From contig CAUYUJ010017786.1 in NCBI GenBank assembly GCA_963575745.1, forward strand, positions 1 through 64,000: 64,000 nt of DNA, read 5' to 3'. The position numbers were made by a program, and so were the translations under genes. The notes under the pieces were generated by a model. It saw nothing but the letters and a program-made list of their open reading frames with translations, did no database searches and was not told where the DNA came from. Source of the stretch: Prorocentrum cordatum. Its lineage: Eukaryota > Sar > Dinophyceae > Prorocentrales > Prorocentraceae. Of the stretch, positions 61,531-64,000 are shown one piece after another. Position 1 is the stretch's first letter. Each line of letters begins with the position of its first letter.

Positions 61531-61884
61531 ATCATCCTCCCGCATACGCGTCCGGCGCGTTCGCGCGCTCTGCGGGCAGCGAACCTCAGTTGCAGGCTGG
61601 AGACCTGGGCCACGCTATCACTTCCAGTCCGCCTCCTGCTTTCCCCATCCGACCCTTCCCTCTTCATTACGACCACTGCTATCGAGACAATCACCTGCCT
61701 GACGCTCGATGCAACCAGCAATCAGCAACACAAAAATTATCCCGGCAAAGCAACCTAACAGCGATGTGTAGAAGCATATCTGAAAGCATTCCCCTTAAGA
61801 TTCAGATGAAAATCCAGTTGTAAAATTCTGCTGTTCTCGCAGTCGTAGTCGCATTCGCGATGACAGTCGCAGCGGCAACGGCAG

Positions 61885-62180
61885 TCGCAGTCACAGCCTC
61901 AGCCTCAGCCTGCCTCAGCCTCAGCCTCAGCCTGCCTCAGCCTCAGCCTTCAGCCTCGGCCTCAGCCTCAGCCTGCCTCAGCCTCAGCCTGCATCAGCCT
62001 CAGCCTCAGCCTCAGCCTGCCTCAGCATCAGCCTGCTTCAGCCTCAGCCTCAGCCTGCCTCAGCCTCAGCCTCAGTCTGCTTCAGCCTCAGCCTCAGTCT
62101 GCCTTCAGCCTCGGCCTCAGCCTCAGCCTGCCTCAGCCTCAGCCTGCCTCGGCCGCAGCATCAGCCTGCCTCAGCATTCA
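61885..62180. repeat. AGCCTC/CAGCCTG hexamer-heptamer array
   Basis: CAGCCTCAGCCTGCCT-type repeats for about 300 bp. Confidence 0.92.
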
Positions 62181-62187
62181 AAATGTG

Positions 62188-62430
62188 GCCCAGGAATGGA
62201 GTTCTGGGAACTAGAAGAACACGAAGTGGCCTACAGTTGGCTCCGGGCATTCAAAATCATGCCCAGGAATAAAGTTCTGGGAACTTGAAGAGCACGAAGT
62301 GGCCTACAGTTGGCTCCGGGCATCCAAAATGTGGCCTGGGAATGGAGTTCTGGGAAGTCGAAGAACACGAAATGGCCTACAGTTGGCTCCGGGCATCCAA
62401 AATGTGGCCTGGGAATGGAGTTCTGGGAGC
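62188..62430 (+). repeat. 73-bp tandem repeat, about 3.4 copies
   Basis: AATGTGGCC(C/T)(A/G)GGAATGGAG, AAGTGGCCTACAGTTGGCTC and CGGGCATCCAA recur every 73 bp. Confidence 0.92.
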
Positions 62431-62814
62431 ACCAAGAGCGATTTTGCGAGGATGTCCCAAGCGATTTCGGCTTCGGCGGCAGCCTGTCCGGGTCCCGCCC
62501 AGACCCCCCTGAGGAGTCATGATGTTCTCTTTTGAGACCGCTAGAAACCTATCAGCAAGAGCTGTTAGGTAATAACGATGCACAAGCACTGCGAAGTCCC
62601 ACTCCTGCCTGTCAAAAAATTGATCCTGCTTCGGTTCCAAAGCCCCCGGTAGCCGCATTCAAATGCATACATGTATTCATTTTTGTATGTGTCTTCTTGT
62701 TCACCTGTAGATAGCATTCGCCAGCGTGGGCCCCAAATCGTGCGTCCCTCGCAAAAAAAATGTGGTGCAAACCCACGTGGCGCAATCTATGCGTCGCAGT
62801 ATACGTGATGCGAC

Positions 62815-62915
62815 TCACCCCGCCGAACTTGAGGTTGCCAACTCCGCCGCTCGCGCAGTGGCCCCGCACACCCACCCGCAGTTTGGCTTGAGAAACCCTG
62901 CGGCGGCGATGTCGA
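62815..62915 (+). repeat. Dispersed ~85-bp repeat, copy 2
   Basis: GAACTTGAGGTTGCCAACTC..CACCCGCAGTTTGGCTTG; related to 35,080-35,163 and 63,838-63,930. Confidence 0.7.
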
Positions 62916-63239
62916 CGACTGCTTGTAGACGGTTGCCGCATCGCTGCTGCCGCGCTCGCGCGCGCAGGCTCGCGTGCAGAGCGACCAGCCCGTCTGGCTC
63001 GACCGACGCGGCCGCGGTGGCGGTGACCTCTGGGCACTGCCCAGCGCGTCTCGCATGCCGCGTTGACGCGCTGGCACTTCAGTGCGAGTCGGTGATTCGG
63101 GCGGGCGCGCCACGATGGCGACTGCGAAAACGGCAGCCACGATGATGATAGTAGCGATGCTGGTGACGAGGATAACGTTGACGACGGCAAGGCCAATGAC
63201 GGCGCCAATGCTGATCGCGCCGATGACGATGATGGTGTC

Positions 63240-63720
63240 CACGTGTCGGCGACGAACGTTTTGGAAGGATTTCGACATGCGCGCGCGGCCGACGCGCGCG
63301 AGTAGCCCGCATGGTGACGCGCGCAAGGGCGTTCGAATGATTCCGACACGAGCGCGCGCGACAGAGGCCCGTTTGGTCGTAGTGGATGGAAATTGTGAAT
63401 AAAAACAGATGGTGCGTAAGAACTTGCCAAAGCGCGCGCAGACTTGTTTGACAAAAAAACGTTGCAAAACCGCTGGTGTTTTAGGTGCTTTCGGGACACT
63501 CGATCTGGAAATCCTTACGAAACCGACGGTTGTTGAAAAATGCTTGGCATGCGCGCGCGGCGAGGCGCGCGTTTGGACTCTGTCCGTTTTGGGTAAAGGA
63601 TTCTGGAGCGTGGACGACCGTTGGCAAACTAGCGCGCGCGCATAATAGCATTTAGCATCGATGTGGGGGGGGCGATACGGGAGTGGCTGGGCTGGTATGA
63701 AATCAAAAACGGAATGAACG
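63240..63720 (-). repeat. Dispersed repeat with GCGCGC clusters (reverse copy)
   Basis: Reverse-orientation relative of 33,965-34,545: GCATGCGCGCGCGG, GAAGGATTTCGACATG and GGAAATCCTTACGAA words, ending GGTATGAAATC near 63,700. Confidence 0.7.
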
Positions 63721-63837
63721 ATGGGGTGCATCATATGTACATTGCACACTTCCACGGGGTAGGGATAACCCCGGGAGTGGGGCGGCAAGTCCTACTTCTT
63801 TTTTAGAGAGGAATTTCTATACAGCGCAATTCATATT

Positions 63838-63930
63838 GCTGAACTTGAAATTATCAACTCCACCGCTCGAGAAGTGATCCCACACGCGCACCCGCAACTT
63901 GGTTTGCGAAACACATGCGGCGGCAATAGC
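63838..63930 (+). repeat. Dispersed ~85-bp repeat, copy 3
   Basis: GAACTTGAAATTATCAACTC..CACCCGCAACTTGGTTTGCG; closest to the reverse complement of 35,080-35,163. Confidence 0.7.
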
Positions 63931-64000
63931 GATGGCAGCTCGCGAAAAGTTGTTGCGAATTGGAAATTGTGATTCCACCAGCGTGCTTACACAAAAGATG

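Overview
The window is nuclear DNA of a dinoflagellate. The clearest proof is a complete copy of the 22-nt dinoflagellate spliced leader (minus strand, 16520-16499), fused to the 5' end of a LINE-type retrotransposon. The high GC content, the GC-AG introns, the PPR-derived CEKGGQW array and the very repeat-rich sequence agree. I cannot name the genus from sequence alone.

Region by region. 1-11.4 kb is repeats: CAT/CAG microsatellites, G-rich degenerate minisatellites, a ~646-bp tandem array, and a dispersed composite repeat that carries a ~78-bp tandem array. 11,393-16,520 is a decayed LINE (minus strand) bounded by a perfect 16-bp target-site duplication. 16.7-27.4 kb is one large minus-strand gene. 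It encodes an FG-repeat, RanBP2-type zinc finger and RCC1-repeat protein; six exons can be joined in frame through five GC-AG introns. One intron is 6.7 kb and holds a second, internally deleted retroelement and several small inverted-repeat elements. 27.4-40.4 kb is almost all tandem repeat, including ~2.4 kb of near-pure (GGATAA)n. 40.5-44.1 kb holds an exon-like piece that grades into an 89-bp tandem array, then a PPR-like repeat ORF. 44.8-47.2 kb is a compact paralogue of the FG/zinc finger/RCC1 gene, with seven RCC1 blades and one 67-bp GT-AG intron. 47.4-47.9 kb is a pseudogene fragment. 49,241-55,198 is a tyrosine-recombinase (DIRS/PAT/Ngaro-like) retrotransposon with split direct repeats, inserted in a GAT microsatellite. 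55.5-64 kb holds a third retroelement fragment, a cluster of small TA-flanked inverted-repeat elements, and microsatellites.

How it fits together. Only the two RCC1-type genes look like conserved host genes. The rest is mobile DNA and simple repeats. The combination of nucleoporin-like FG repeats, a Nup153/RanBP2-type zinc finger and a Ran-GEF-like propeller suggests a role at the nuclear pore or in the Ran cycle; this is inference. The long paralogue shows how dinoflagellate introns fill with retroelements and MITEs while the exons stay in frame.
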